From the NCBI GenBank assembly GCA_002366885.1, contig DFCD01000061.1, positions 10,146-29,350 on the forward strand: a DNA stretch of 19,205 nt, read 5' to 3'. Under the pieces are notes generated by a model. That model worked only from the letters and a program-made list of their open reading frames with translations, was not told the DNA's origin and did no database searches. How positions within the stretch are numbered: the stretch's first letter is position 1; each line of letters opens with the position of its first letter. Below are positions 1-6,728 of the stretch, piece after piece. This DNA is from Verrucomicrobia bacterium UBA3063 (GTDB lineage: Bacteria; Verrucomicrobiota; Verrucomicrobiia; Methylacidiphilales; Verrucolacustridaceae). The translations under genes and the position numbers were made by a program.

Positions 1-1988
1 TGGCGGTGGTGATGGCGGCGGCGGCCGTGGCCACGATCCTTTGCCAAAGGTTCAAGCAGCCGGTGGTGCTGGGTTACATCCTGGCGGGCATTGTGATCGG
101 GCCGAACACCCCGCCGATCTGCTTTGTCTCGGACGAGACGGCGATCAAGACCCTTTCCGAGCTGGGGGTGATCCTGCTGATGTTTTCGATCGGGATCCAT
201 TTCAGCTTCCGGAAGTTGCGGGACGTGGGGATGGCGGCGGTGGTGGCGGCGGTGGTGGAGATCGCCGGGATGTTTCTGGTCGGATACGAGGCCGGGAAGT
301 GGATGGGGTGGAGCCGGATGGACTCCATCTTCTTGGGGGCGGTTCTTTCCATCTCCTCGACCACGATTATTGCCAAGGCTCTCGAAGCGATGGGACTGTT
401 GCGGAGGGAGTTTGCCCGGGTGGTCTTCGGCATCCTGATCGTGGAGGACATCCTGGCGGTGGCGATGCTGGGAATCCTGACGCATTTGGGAACGACCGGG
501 GAGATGGATCTGGCCTCCACCGGGACGACGATGCTTTCGCTAACGGCCTTTTTGGTCGGGGTGGCGGTGGTTGGCTTTCTGGTGATTCCCCGCTTGATCG
601 ACCTGGCCAGCCGGACGGAGATGGAGGAAGTGCTGCTCATCACCGTGCTGGGGATGATCTTTGGGATTTCGTTGTTGGCGGAAAAGTTGGGCTTTAGCGT
701 GGCTTTGGGGGCTTTTTTGGCGGGGGCGGTGCTGGCCGAGGTGCGGCAGGTCAAGCGGATCGACCGGCTGGTGGCCCCGGTGAGGGATGTCTTTAGTGCC
801 ATCTTCTTCACCTCCTCGGGGATGCTCATCAAATTCGACTTCCTCGGGGATGGGCTTGGGGTGGTGCTCTGGATCACCCTGCTGGTGTTGGTGGGGAAGA
901 TTTTCTTCAGCGGGCTGGGGGCGTTGTTGGGGGGATGCGATCTGCGGACGGCGACGAGGGCGGGGTTCAGCTTGGCGCAGATCGGGGAGTTCTCCTTCAT
1001 TATTGCCGGCTTGGGTGTGTCGCTCGGGGTGATGAACGACCGGCTCTATTCGATCGCCGTGCTGGTTTCCGCGGCCACCACCCTGACCACCCCGTATCTG
1101 ATTTCCAGCTCGGGGCGCGCGGCTGACTGGCTGGAGGAAAAAGGACCTGGGTGGTTCACCGATTTTTGGAAAACCTACCAGTCCTGGCTACGCAGTGTGG
1201 GGGCGGCTTCGCGGGCCAAACACCGGATGGCCCTGGATTTTGTCCGCAAACTGGTCGGTCAACTCCTCCTGCAACTGGGCCTGATTGCGGCCTGCCTGCT
1301 TTCCGCCGCCGCCCTCTGGCGAACATATGGGGACCGGTTTCCGGATCGTTTGGCCATGGTCGATTGGGGCGCCCCGCTCTTTTGGGCGGGTGGGGCGCTG
1401 GTGGCGTTGCCGGTGGTGGTGGCGTGGGTGCGGAAATTTGCCGCCCTCGGGGTGCTGGTTTCCGAAATTGCCTTTCCGCAGCAGGCGCAACTGGGGGCGC
1501 GGAAATTGGCCCAAGGCCTGTTTCTCGGCGTCGGCTACCTGGTCTTTGCGCTGATCCTGATTTTGCTCAGCGCCCCGCTTTTGCCGACCGGAAAGCTTCT
1601 GCTCGGGTTGTTCGGCCTGACGGCGGTGCTGGCGGTCTTGACCAAGAAAAGACTGGTTCATCTCTATTCGCAGGGTCAGGCCAAGATCCGGGAGACGTGG
1701 GAAACGCCGCCGGACCAGGATGGTTTGCATCTGCCGGGGGAGTCAACCGTGCACATCCATCAGATCGATCCCCAGTCGCCCCTGATCGGGAAAACGCTGG
1801 CTGACACTCAGCTCCGGAAAAAGACGGGAGCGGTGATCGTGGCGATCGACCGGAAAGGGAAGAACCTGGTTTCGCCCGGGCCGGAAACGGTGCTGGCGGC
1901 CGGCGACCAGCTGTTTGTCTTCGGGGAAAAAGAGCAGATCCGTCTGGCGGACGAGTACCTCCGGCTGGCGGGGACGACGGAAGTTTAG
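1..1988 (+). CDS. KefB/CPA2-type cation:proton antiporter (5' partial)
   Basis: This is an inner-membrane monovalent cation/proton antiporter of the CPA2 (KefB/KefC-like) family. The reading frame is open to the window edge (first complete codon at position 3), so roughly the first 15-25 residues lie outside. The transporter domain covers about residues 1-375. It shows the family motifs LGYILAGIVIGP near the start, LSISSTTIIAKAL, GAFLAGAVLAE and RAGFSLAQIGEFSFIIA. A linker with about four further hydrophobic helices follows (about 415-560). A soluble C-terminal TrkA_C/RCK-C-like domain covers about 580-655 and contains the run SPLIGKTLADTQLRKKTGA. I see no Rossmann-type TrkN/RCK-N domain between them, unlike E. 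coli KefB/KefC, so NAD or glutathione gating is unlikely. Whether it moves K+ or Na+ cannot be told. The TAG stop overlaps the converging glycosylase stop by 4 bp. Confidence 0.92.
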   Translation, partial: AVVMAAAAVATILCQRFKQPVVLGYILAGIVIGPNTPPICFVSDETAIKTLSELGVILLMFSIGIHFSFRKLRDVGMAAVVAAVVEIAGMFLVGYEAGKWMGWSRMDSIFLGAVLSISSTTIIAKALEAMGLLRREFARVVFGILIVEDILAVAMLGILTHLGTTGEMDLASTGTTMLSLTAFLVGVAVVGFLVIPRLIDLASRTEMEEVLLITVLGMIFGISLLAEKLGFSVALGAFLAGAVLAEVRQVKRIDRLVAPVRDVFSAIFFTSSGMLIKFDFLGDGLGVVLWITLLVLVGKIFFSGLGALLGGCDLRTATRAGFSLAQIGEFSFIIAGLGVSLGVMNDRLYSIAVLVSAATTLTTPYLISSSGRAADWLEEKGPGWFTDFWKTYQSWLRSVGAASRAKHRMALDFVRKLVGQLLLQLGLIAACLLSAAALWRTYGDRFPDRLAMVDWGAPLFWAGGALVALPVVVAWVRKFAALGVLVSEIAFPQQAQLGARKLAQGLFLGVGYLVFALILILLSAPLLPTGKLLLGLFGLTAVLAVLTKKRLVHLYSQGQAKIRETWETPPDQDGLHLPGESTVHIHQIDPQSPLIGKTLADTQLRKKTGAVIVAIDRKGKNLVSPGPETVLAAGDQLFVFGEKEQIRLADEYLRLAGTTEV

Positions 1989-2824
1989 CGGCGGGCGCGC
2001 GCCCCCGGACGGGTGCGGTACCAGTGAAAGAGGGCGAGTTGGGCGAGGCCGCGGGTGGAGCCGAACTGTTGTTCCGACCAGTCTTCCCAATCCTGCAAGC
2101 GGAGAGGTTTTCTCCGCTTGGGAAAGTAGAGTTGGCGGAGGAGTCGGGTGACCCAGACATCCACGGGGAAGGCGTCCCAACGGGCGTAGGCGTATAACAA
2201 CACACAGCGGGAAATCTTGGGGCCGACGCCCGGGAGATCCTCGAGGTGCTGGGCGGCACGTTCCGTGGACCAGACATCCGGGATTTTCAGAAGTTCCGGC
2301 TGCTTGGCGAGGATTTTGGCGGTGGCGGCGAGGTGTTTGGCGCGGTAGCCGAGTTGGCATTGGCGAAGGCCTTTCTCGCCGGCGCGGGCCAGGTGCGCGG
2401 GGGAGGGAAAATCCCGGTTGGGGCCGCCGAAGGCACGGCGCAGACGTTCGTTGATCTGGCGAATCTGGACGATCTGCTTCAGCGAAGAGCAGATAAAGTT
2501 GGCGAGACACTCCCAGGGATCTTCGCGGAGGGGGCGCAGGCCCGGATGAGTTTGCCGCGCCTGGGGGAGCCACGGGTCGCGGGAGGCGGCGGGAAAAAGA
2601 AGGGGATCGAGGGGGAGGTCCAGGCTGAGGTAATGCTCCAACGCGGAACTGGGAAGGAGGGGATTGTCCCAGACGAGGCGGGAGTGGCGGACGGAGAGGG
2701 TGACGGGTTGGCCACGGATCCAGCCGGCAAACTCGCCCGGGGCGGTTTCGTTCCAGCAGAAGGACTGGCCGCCGAGAAGGGTGGCAGCCAGATCGAGCGG
2801 AACGGGGAGTTGCAGGGCGGGCAT
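1985..2824 (-). CDS. ogg: OGG1-type 8-oxoguanine DNA glycosylase/AP lyase
   Basis: This is a HhH-GPD DNA repair glycosylase of 279 aa, expected to excise 8-oxoguanine from DNA and nick the resulting abasic site. The N-terminal OGG_N-like part has the hallmark LGGQSFCW (residues 17-24) and a small beta domain. The helix-hairpin-helix is LPGVGPKISRC (197-207), with Lys203 as the likely Schiff-base nucleophile. Asp222 in AFPVDVWVTR is the likely catalytic aspartate. The 19-residue Lys-to-Asp spacing equals that of human OGG1 Lys249/Asp268. The Lys and the LGGQSF opening favour OGG1 over AlkA, which lacks the Lys. There is no four-cysteine FeS cluster, which argues against Nth/MutY. Start is ATG at 2824 without a strong Shine-Dalgarno. 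The gene converges on the antiporter and diverges from the next gene with only 46 bp between starts. Confidence 0.88.
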   Translation of the reverse strand: MPALQLPVPLDLAATLLGGQSFCWNETAPGEFAGWIRGQPVTLSVRHSRLVWDNPLLPSSALEHYLSLDLPLDPLLFPAASRDPWLPQARQTHPGLRPLREDPWECLANFICSSLKQIVQIRQINERLRRAFGGPNRDFPSPAHLARAGEKGLRQCQLGYRAKHLAATAKILAKQPELLKIPDVWSTERAAQHLEDLPGVGPKISRCVLLYAYARWDAFPVDVWVTRLLRQLYFPKRRKPLRLQDWEDWSEQQFGSTRGLAQLALFHWYRTRPGARARR

Positions 2825-2870
2825 GGTCGGGAAAAGCTTAGGGCCGAATGAGGAATCCCAAAAGACGAGG

Positions 2871-3749
2871 ATGAAGATGCTGTTTTTGATCCTTTGCCTT
2901 GCCCTGTTGGCCGGTGCCGTCCCCGCAAGGAGCCAGAACGAGGAGGAACCGGTGAGGCGGGCGGAGGCGGTGACGGAGGAGGTGCGGGTGGCTGGTCCTC
3001 ATCCGGAGCCGGTGCGCCGGGCCGAGCGGACGGTGAAGCCGCCGACCAGCACGGGCGCCCCAATTCATCCCGGGCAGGCGGTGCGGGTGGTGGTGGAATC
3101 CCCCCGGGAGGGCGAGGTGACGTCGTGGGAGACCGTGGATGTCTTCGTGCGGGCGGAAAATTACGCGATCGGGGACGGGGGTAACCGGCTTCATGTGATC
3201 GTCGACAACGGCTCCCCCCTGGAGCATTCCCATGAGCTCAAGCCGGTGGTCCTGCACGGTCTGGCACCGGGCGCGCATGTGCTGCGGATTTATGCGGTCA
3301 AGCCGGACGGCAAGATGCTTGCCGGTCCGGAAGCCGGGGCGCGGCTGGATTTTTTTGTTCGGCGGCAGGACTTTTCCAACTTCCAACCCCTGGACAAGCC
3401 GTATCTGACCGTGAATCTCCCGAAAGACGGAATGGCCTTTCCCGATGCCGAGGGAAAGGTGTGGTTCGATTTTCGGGCCCACAATGTCAACCTGGCCAAG
3501 CAAGGGTACCGGGTGAGACTTCTGCTGAACGGAGTGGAGACAGTTTTGTCCTCGCCGGAGCCTTATGCGTGGACCGGTTTGCATGAGGGGAGACATCGCC
3601 TGGTGGTTGAGCTGATGGACGAGGATGGAGATCCCGTCTCAGAGATTTTTGCGAGAGTGGAGCGGACGTTCGAGATCCCCAGAATGGTGAAGGCGGTGAA
3701 TCCGAGCCAAGTGGACGAGGCGAACCTTTGGCTGCGGAGGGAAAGGTAG
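2871..3749 (+). CDS. Secreted protein with two beta-sandwich-like repeats, function unknown
   Basis: I do not recognise a named family. The 292-aa product starts with a signal peptide (MKMLFLILCLALLAGAVPARS, cleavage near residues 18-21), so it is probably periplasmic or outer-surface. A charged linker follows in which a short motif, EPVRRAE, occurs twice (about 26-32 and 47-52). Two similar modules come next (about 72-163 and 178-270). Each has a strand like LHVIVDN or VRLLLNG, then a turn such as HGLAPGAHVLRIYAV or TGLHEGRHRLVVELM, ending in a D/P-D-G turn; this is an Ig/Fn3-like pattern. Start choice: ATG 2871 keeps a Lys in the n-region; ATG 2877 lies 6 nt after a GAGG and is the alternative. 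The open frame upstream of 2871 overlaps the divergent glycosylase gene and is not used. Confidence 0.7.
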   Translation: MKMLFLILCLALLAGAVPARSQNEEEPVRRAEAVTEEVRVAGPHPEPVRRAERTVKPPTSTGAPIHPGQAVRVVVESPREGEVTSWETVDVFVRAENYAIGDGGNRLHVIVDNGSPLEHSHELKPVVLHGLAPGAHVLRIYAVKPDGKMLAGPEAGARLDFFVRRQDFSNFQPLDKPYLTVNLPKDGMAFPDAEGKVWFDFRAHNVNLAKQGYRVRLLLNGVETVLSSPEPYAWTGLHEGRHRLVVELMDEDGDPVSEIFARVERTFEIPRMVKAVNPSQVDEANLWLRRER

Positions 3750-3755
3750 CCGACA

Positions 3756-3799
3756 CCCGGCCCCGCAACTTTTACCGGCCGCTAGCGGGGGCGGGTTTT
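3756..3799 (+). terminator. Candidate intrinsic terminator between convergent genes
   Basis: An 11-bp inverted repeat with one G-G mismatch pairs 3756-3766 (CCCGGCCCCGC) with 3785-3795 (GCGGGGGCGGG). The loop is 18 nt and TTTT follows (3796-3799). It starts 7 nt after the stop of the secreted-protein gene and its right arm overlaps the 3' end of ybeY. It would act on plus-strand transcripts. The T-tract is short and the loop long, so this is moderate evidence. Confidence 0.4.
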
Positions 3800-4216
3800 C
3801 GGGGTGTGGCGGAGCTTGGCTTGCAATCTACGCATGGAGAGAGCCCCGGAACGGGTGGAGTCGCGAAAGCCGGCGAGGTGAAGGATCCCGTGAAGGACGT
3901 AGGTGAGGAGTTCATCGCGGAGGCTAAGCCCGTGGCCCTTGCCCAACTGCGCAGCGACATCGGGACAGACGACGATTTCCCCGTAGGGGAAGGCGAGGAC
4001 ATCGGCGGGGCAGGGATCGCCGAGATGACGTTGATGCAGCCGTCCGCTTTCCCGTGCGGACACAAGGATGACGCTGAGTTCCGCGGGCAGGCGCCTGAGC
4101 CTGGTCGCCGGCAGGCGCCCCAAGGCCTCCGCCACCTTACGCCGCAGGTAGGCCAGGTTCGGCGGATGCCGTCTTTGACGGTTGATCCACCGCAGGGTCG
4201 GTTTTTTTGGGTCCAC
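3782..4216 (-). CDS. ybeY: Endoribonuclease/rRNA maturation factor YbeY
   Basis: YbeY is a metal-dependent endoribonuclease needed for 16S rRNA 3'-end maturation and 70S ribosome quality control. The product is 144 aa, close to the usual ~150. It shows the family pattern LSVILVSARESGRLHQRHLG, then PADVLAFPYGEIVVCPD, then the metal site HGILHLAGFRD. The first two His of H-x3-H-x5-H are present, but the third ligand position is Asp, as I recall for some Bacteroidetes YbeY proteins. The start is GTG at 4216 with a good AAGGA Shine-Dalgarno 5 nt upstream. It must lie before the conserved WINRQRR near the N-terminus, so later starts are unlikely. The gene begins 80 nt inside the end of the upstream HD-domain gene and closes the twelve-gene minus-strand run. 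Confidence 0.88.
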   Translation of the reverse strand: MDPKKPTLRWINRQRRHPPNLAYLRRKVAEALGRLPATRLRRLPAELSVILVSARESGRLHQRHLGDPCPADVLAFPYGEIVVCPDVAAQLGKGHGLSLRDELLTYVLHGILHLAGFRDSTRSGALSMRRLQAKLRHTPKTRPR

Positions 4217-5681
4217 GCCGGTCCTTGGGGTAGCGGATACGGGGGCGAAGGAGGTTTTCCACAGCCTCGGCAAGCGCCTTGCGGGCGGCCTGCCACTGGG
4301 ATGCGCTGAGTCCGCATTCCGCCCAGTGGCCTTCGTTTTCCCGTTCCTGGAAAAGTTGGTCGACAAGCCTGGCGGCATCGCCCGGCATCGGTTTTCCCAA
4401 TGCCCGGGAGGCGGACTCGGCGGCGTCGGCAAGGGAAAGGATGGCGGTTTCGGGAGACTGGGGATGGGGCCCCGGATAGCGGAAGGAGGATTCCTCGACC
4501 TCGGGAATGTCCTCCTCACGGAGACGGAGGATCTTGCCACCGGAGCGGGCGTCTTTTTCCTGCTGAAGAGCCCGCTGGTAAAAATACCACACCAGGGTGC
4601 GTCCGTGATGTTCCCGAATGGCCTCGCGGATGCGCCGGGGCAGGTGGTTTTGCCGGGCGAGGGCGACCCCGTCCTTGACGTGGGCGAGGATGATCAGCGA
4701 ACTCATGGAAGGGGGAAGCGAGGCGTGGGGGTTGGGGTGGGCCGCGGTGAAATTTTCCGTGAAATACTCCGGGTTTTTGAGTTTGCCGATGTCGTGAAAG
4801 AGGGCCATGGCCCGGCAGGCGCGGGGATTGGCGGCGCCGGAGGCGGCGGCGGCGGCCTCGGCGAGATGGCCGACGAGCACGCTGTGAAGGTAGGTCCCTG
4901 GCGCCTCGAGGGCGAGACGCCGAAGGATGGGGCGGTCCGGGCTCATCAACTCAAGCCAAGAGAGGTCGGTGGTGCGGTCGAAGGCCGATTCGAGGACGGG
5001 GAGCAGGGCACCCACAAGAATGGCGCCAAGGAGACCGAGGGCTGCGGCCGAGATGGCCTCGGTGAGAATCACCTGCCAGGTCGCGGTAAAGGAGAGACCT
5101 GCGCCGAGGACGGTGGAGAAAAGGGCAACCAAGCCGATGCCGGCGCCGGCCTTGAGGAGGTCGGAGCGCCGATGGATGTGCCGGGAAAGAATCACGGCAC
5201 CCAGGCCGGTGGTGACGGAGGCGACCAGGTACCGCTGGTCGGTGTGGAGCAGGAAAAGTTCCGCCAACCCGACCAACACGACGAGCAGCGAGCCCGCCCG
5301 GGGGCCCACCAAGGTGGTGAGGGTGAGGGCGGCCAGCGCAGGCGGAAGAAGATAGATACCGGCACTCAGGGCGTAGTGGTGAGCCAGGCGAAGAAGGAGA
5401 AGGATAAAGGCGAAGTTACCGATCAGGGTGAGCAGAAAAAGGCCCAGCAGGCGGTTCCGGACAAAGGCTTCCGGGATGACAATGGAGAGAACCAAGGGAA
5501 GGACGAAGGCGGTGAAGAAAACGGCGATCCAGGCGGCGGGAGTGTGGGCTGCGGGGGTGAGCAGGGACAGGCCATAGGCAAACAGGGCGGAGAGCGCGAA
5601 AAGGCAGGCGCGGAGCCGCTGGTCGGATTCGAGCCGGTTTTCCGCCACGACCCGCCCGAGGAGCGGCGCCGGCGGGTTCAC
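4137..5681 (-). CDS. PgpH/YqfF-type HD-domain phosphodiesterase, lacking the extracellular sensor
   Basis: This 514-aa integral membrane HD hydrolase resembles PgpH/YqfF, which degrades cyclic di-AMP. About seven to eight hydrophobic helices span residues 26-230. A cytoplasmic HD domain follows at about 258-435. It contains PGTYLHSVLVGHLAE, the metal-binding FHDIGK (His296/Asp297), His334, EHH (357-359) and LADAAE with Asp419. The spacing is close to what I recall for Listeria PgpH. The usual PgpH is 700-850 aa with a large extracellular 7TMR-HDED domain after the first helix; here helices 1 and 2 are separated by only a few residues, so that sensor is absent. A basic, low-complexity tail (about 480-514) lies where ybeY overlaps. 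Start is GTG at 5681, overlapping the phoH TGA as GTGA, so translation is probably coupled. Substrate (c-di-AMP) is inferred from family. Confidence 0.85.
   Translation of the reverse strand: MNPPAPLLGRVVAENRLESDQRLRACLFALSALFAYGLSLLTPAAHTPAAWIAVFFTAFVLPLVLSIVIPEAFVRNRLLGLFLLTLIGNFAFILLLLRLAHHYALSAGIYLLPPALAALTLTTLVGPRAGSLLVVLVGLAELFLLHTDQRYLVASVTTGLGAVILSRHIHRRSDLLKAGAGIGLVALFSTVLGAGLSFTATWQVILTEAISAAALGLLGAILVGALLPVLESAFDRTTDLSWLELMSPDRPILRRLALEAPGTYLHSVLVGHLAEAAAAASGAANPRACRAMALFHDIGKLKNPEYFTENFTAAHPNPHASLPPSMSSLIILAHVKDGVALARQNHLPRRIREAIREHHGRTLVWYFYQRALQQEKDARSGGKILRLREEDIPEVEESSFRYPGPHPQSPETAILSLADAAESASRALGKPMPGDAARLVDQLFQERENEGHWAECGLSASQWQAARKALAEAVENLLRPRIRYPKDRRGPKKTDPAVDQPSKTASAEPGLPAA
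4222..4226 (-). promoter_or_regulatory. Ribosome binding site of ybeY
   Basis: AAGGA on the minus strand, 5 nt before the GTG start of ybeY and inside the coding sequence of the HD-domain gene. It decides the ybeY start, because no ATG is available before the conserved N-terminal residues. Confidence 0.6.
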
Positions 5682-6661
5682 AGCGTGAGACTGGTCTGGC
5701 GGACGCCGCGGTGTTCCTTGTAGGCGCGGACAATTTTCCCGACGAGCTCGTGGCGGATCACATCGGTGTCCTCGAAGCGGACGAAGCCGATGCCGTCGAT
5801 GGGGGTGAGGGCCTGGACGGCCTCGACGAGGCCGGATTTGCGGTGGTGGGGGAGGTCAACCTGGGTGGGATCACCGGTGACGATGCACTTGGAATCCGGA
5901 CCGAGGCGGGTGAGGAACATGAACATCTGCTCCGTGGTGGCGTTCTGGCCCTCGTCGAGGATAACGAAGGCTCCGGTAAGGGTGCGTCCCCGCATGTAGG
6001 CGAGAGGGGCGATCTCGAGGATGCCCTTGTCCATCATCTTCTGGATCTCCTCGACATCGAGCATGTCGTAGAGGGCGTCATAAAGGGGGCGCAGGTAGGG
6101 AAAGATTTTTTCCTGAAGATCGCCGGGTAGAAAGCCGAGTGCCTCGCCGGCCTCGACAGCCGGACGGGTAAGGATAATGCGGTTGATTTTGTCGGTTTTG
6201 AGGTAGGAAACGGCCATGGCCATGGCTAGGTAGGTCTTGCCGGTGCCGGCGGGACCCAGGCCGAAGACCAGGTCGTGCCGGCGGATTTCGTCGACGTAGG
6301 CCTTTTGCAGGAAGGTTTTCGGGATGATGACGGGTTTTTTTCCGGAGACCTGGATGCGGGTGGACCAGATGCTTTCCAGCTGTTTGCCTTCGCCCCGCTG
6401 GACGGCCTTGAGGGCGTAAAGAAACTCATGCCGGCGGATGCGGAGACCGTGCTGGTGGGCGAGGTGAAGCTGGCGGAACAATTCCTGGGCGGAGGTAACG
6501 GAACCGTTGGCTCCGTCGATTTTCAGCTGGGCGTCCCGGGCGGTGAGTTTGACTCCCAGGGTGGATTCGGTTTCGCGGAGGAGGCTTTCGTCGGCCGCAT
6601 ACAGTTCCGACAGGGCGTGGGCGTTCTCGAAGGTAAGTGTCTGGGCTTGCGGGGCGTTCAA
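5678..6661 (-). CDS. phoH: PhoH family ATPase (PhoH/PhoL, YbeZ type)
   Basis: This 327-aa cytoplasmic P-loop ATPase belongs to the PhoH/PhoL family, thought to act in RNA metabolism with YbeY. Walker A is GPAGTGKT (136-143). ILTRPAVEAGEALGFLPG (163-180) is the highly conserved PhoH block. Walker B is VILDEGQN (233-240). DSKCIVTGDPTQVDLP (256-271) is the sensor region. The N-terminal ~100 residues form the usual PhoH-like leader. The only available upstream start is a TTG at 6661; an in-frame stop lies 16-18 nt before it and no strong Shine-Dalgarno is visible. The gene is followed directly by the HD phosphodiesterase (4-nt overlap) and ybeY, a gene order known from many bacteria. The gap to the upstream coiled-coil gene is 67 bp with no clear terminator. 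Confidence 0.93.
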   Translation of the reverse strand: MNAPQAQTLTFENAHALSELYAADESLLRETESTLGVKLTARDAQLKIDGANGSVTSAQELFRQLHLAHQHGLRIRRHEFLYALKAVQRGEGKQLESIWSTRIQVSGKKPVIIPKTFLQKAYVDEIRRHDLVFGLGPAGTGKTYLAMAMAVSYLKTDKINRIILTRPAVEAGEALGFLPGDLQEKIFPYLRPLYDALYDMLDVEEIQKMMDKGILEIAPLAYMRGRTLTGAFVILDEGQNATTEQMFMFLTRLGPDSKCIVTGDPTQVDLPHHRKSGLVEAVQALTPIDGIGFVRFEDTDVIRHELVGKIVRAYKEHRGVRQTSLTL

Positions 6662-6728
6662 GATTCTTGAGTTTCTTTAGGGCAAGGAGGGCGGGTGGGA
6701 AGAAAAGATATTGGGCGTCATAGAAGCG

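Noticed and set aside
1993..2004. 12-bp GC palindrome GGGCGCGCGCCC after the antiporter stop
   Set aside because: It falls in the Arg/Ala-rich C-terminal codons of the glycosylase gene and has no T-tract, so codon composition explains it.
4182..5723. 513-aa plus-strand open frame opposite the HD phosphodiesterase
   Set aside because: Gly/Glu/Asp-rich sequence with no domain, exactly antisense to a well-supported gene; an artefact of high GC.
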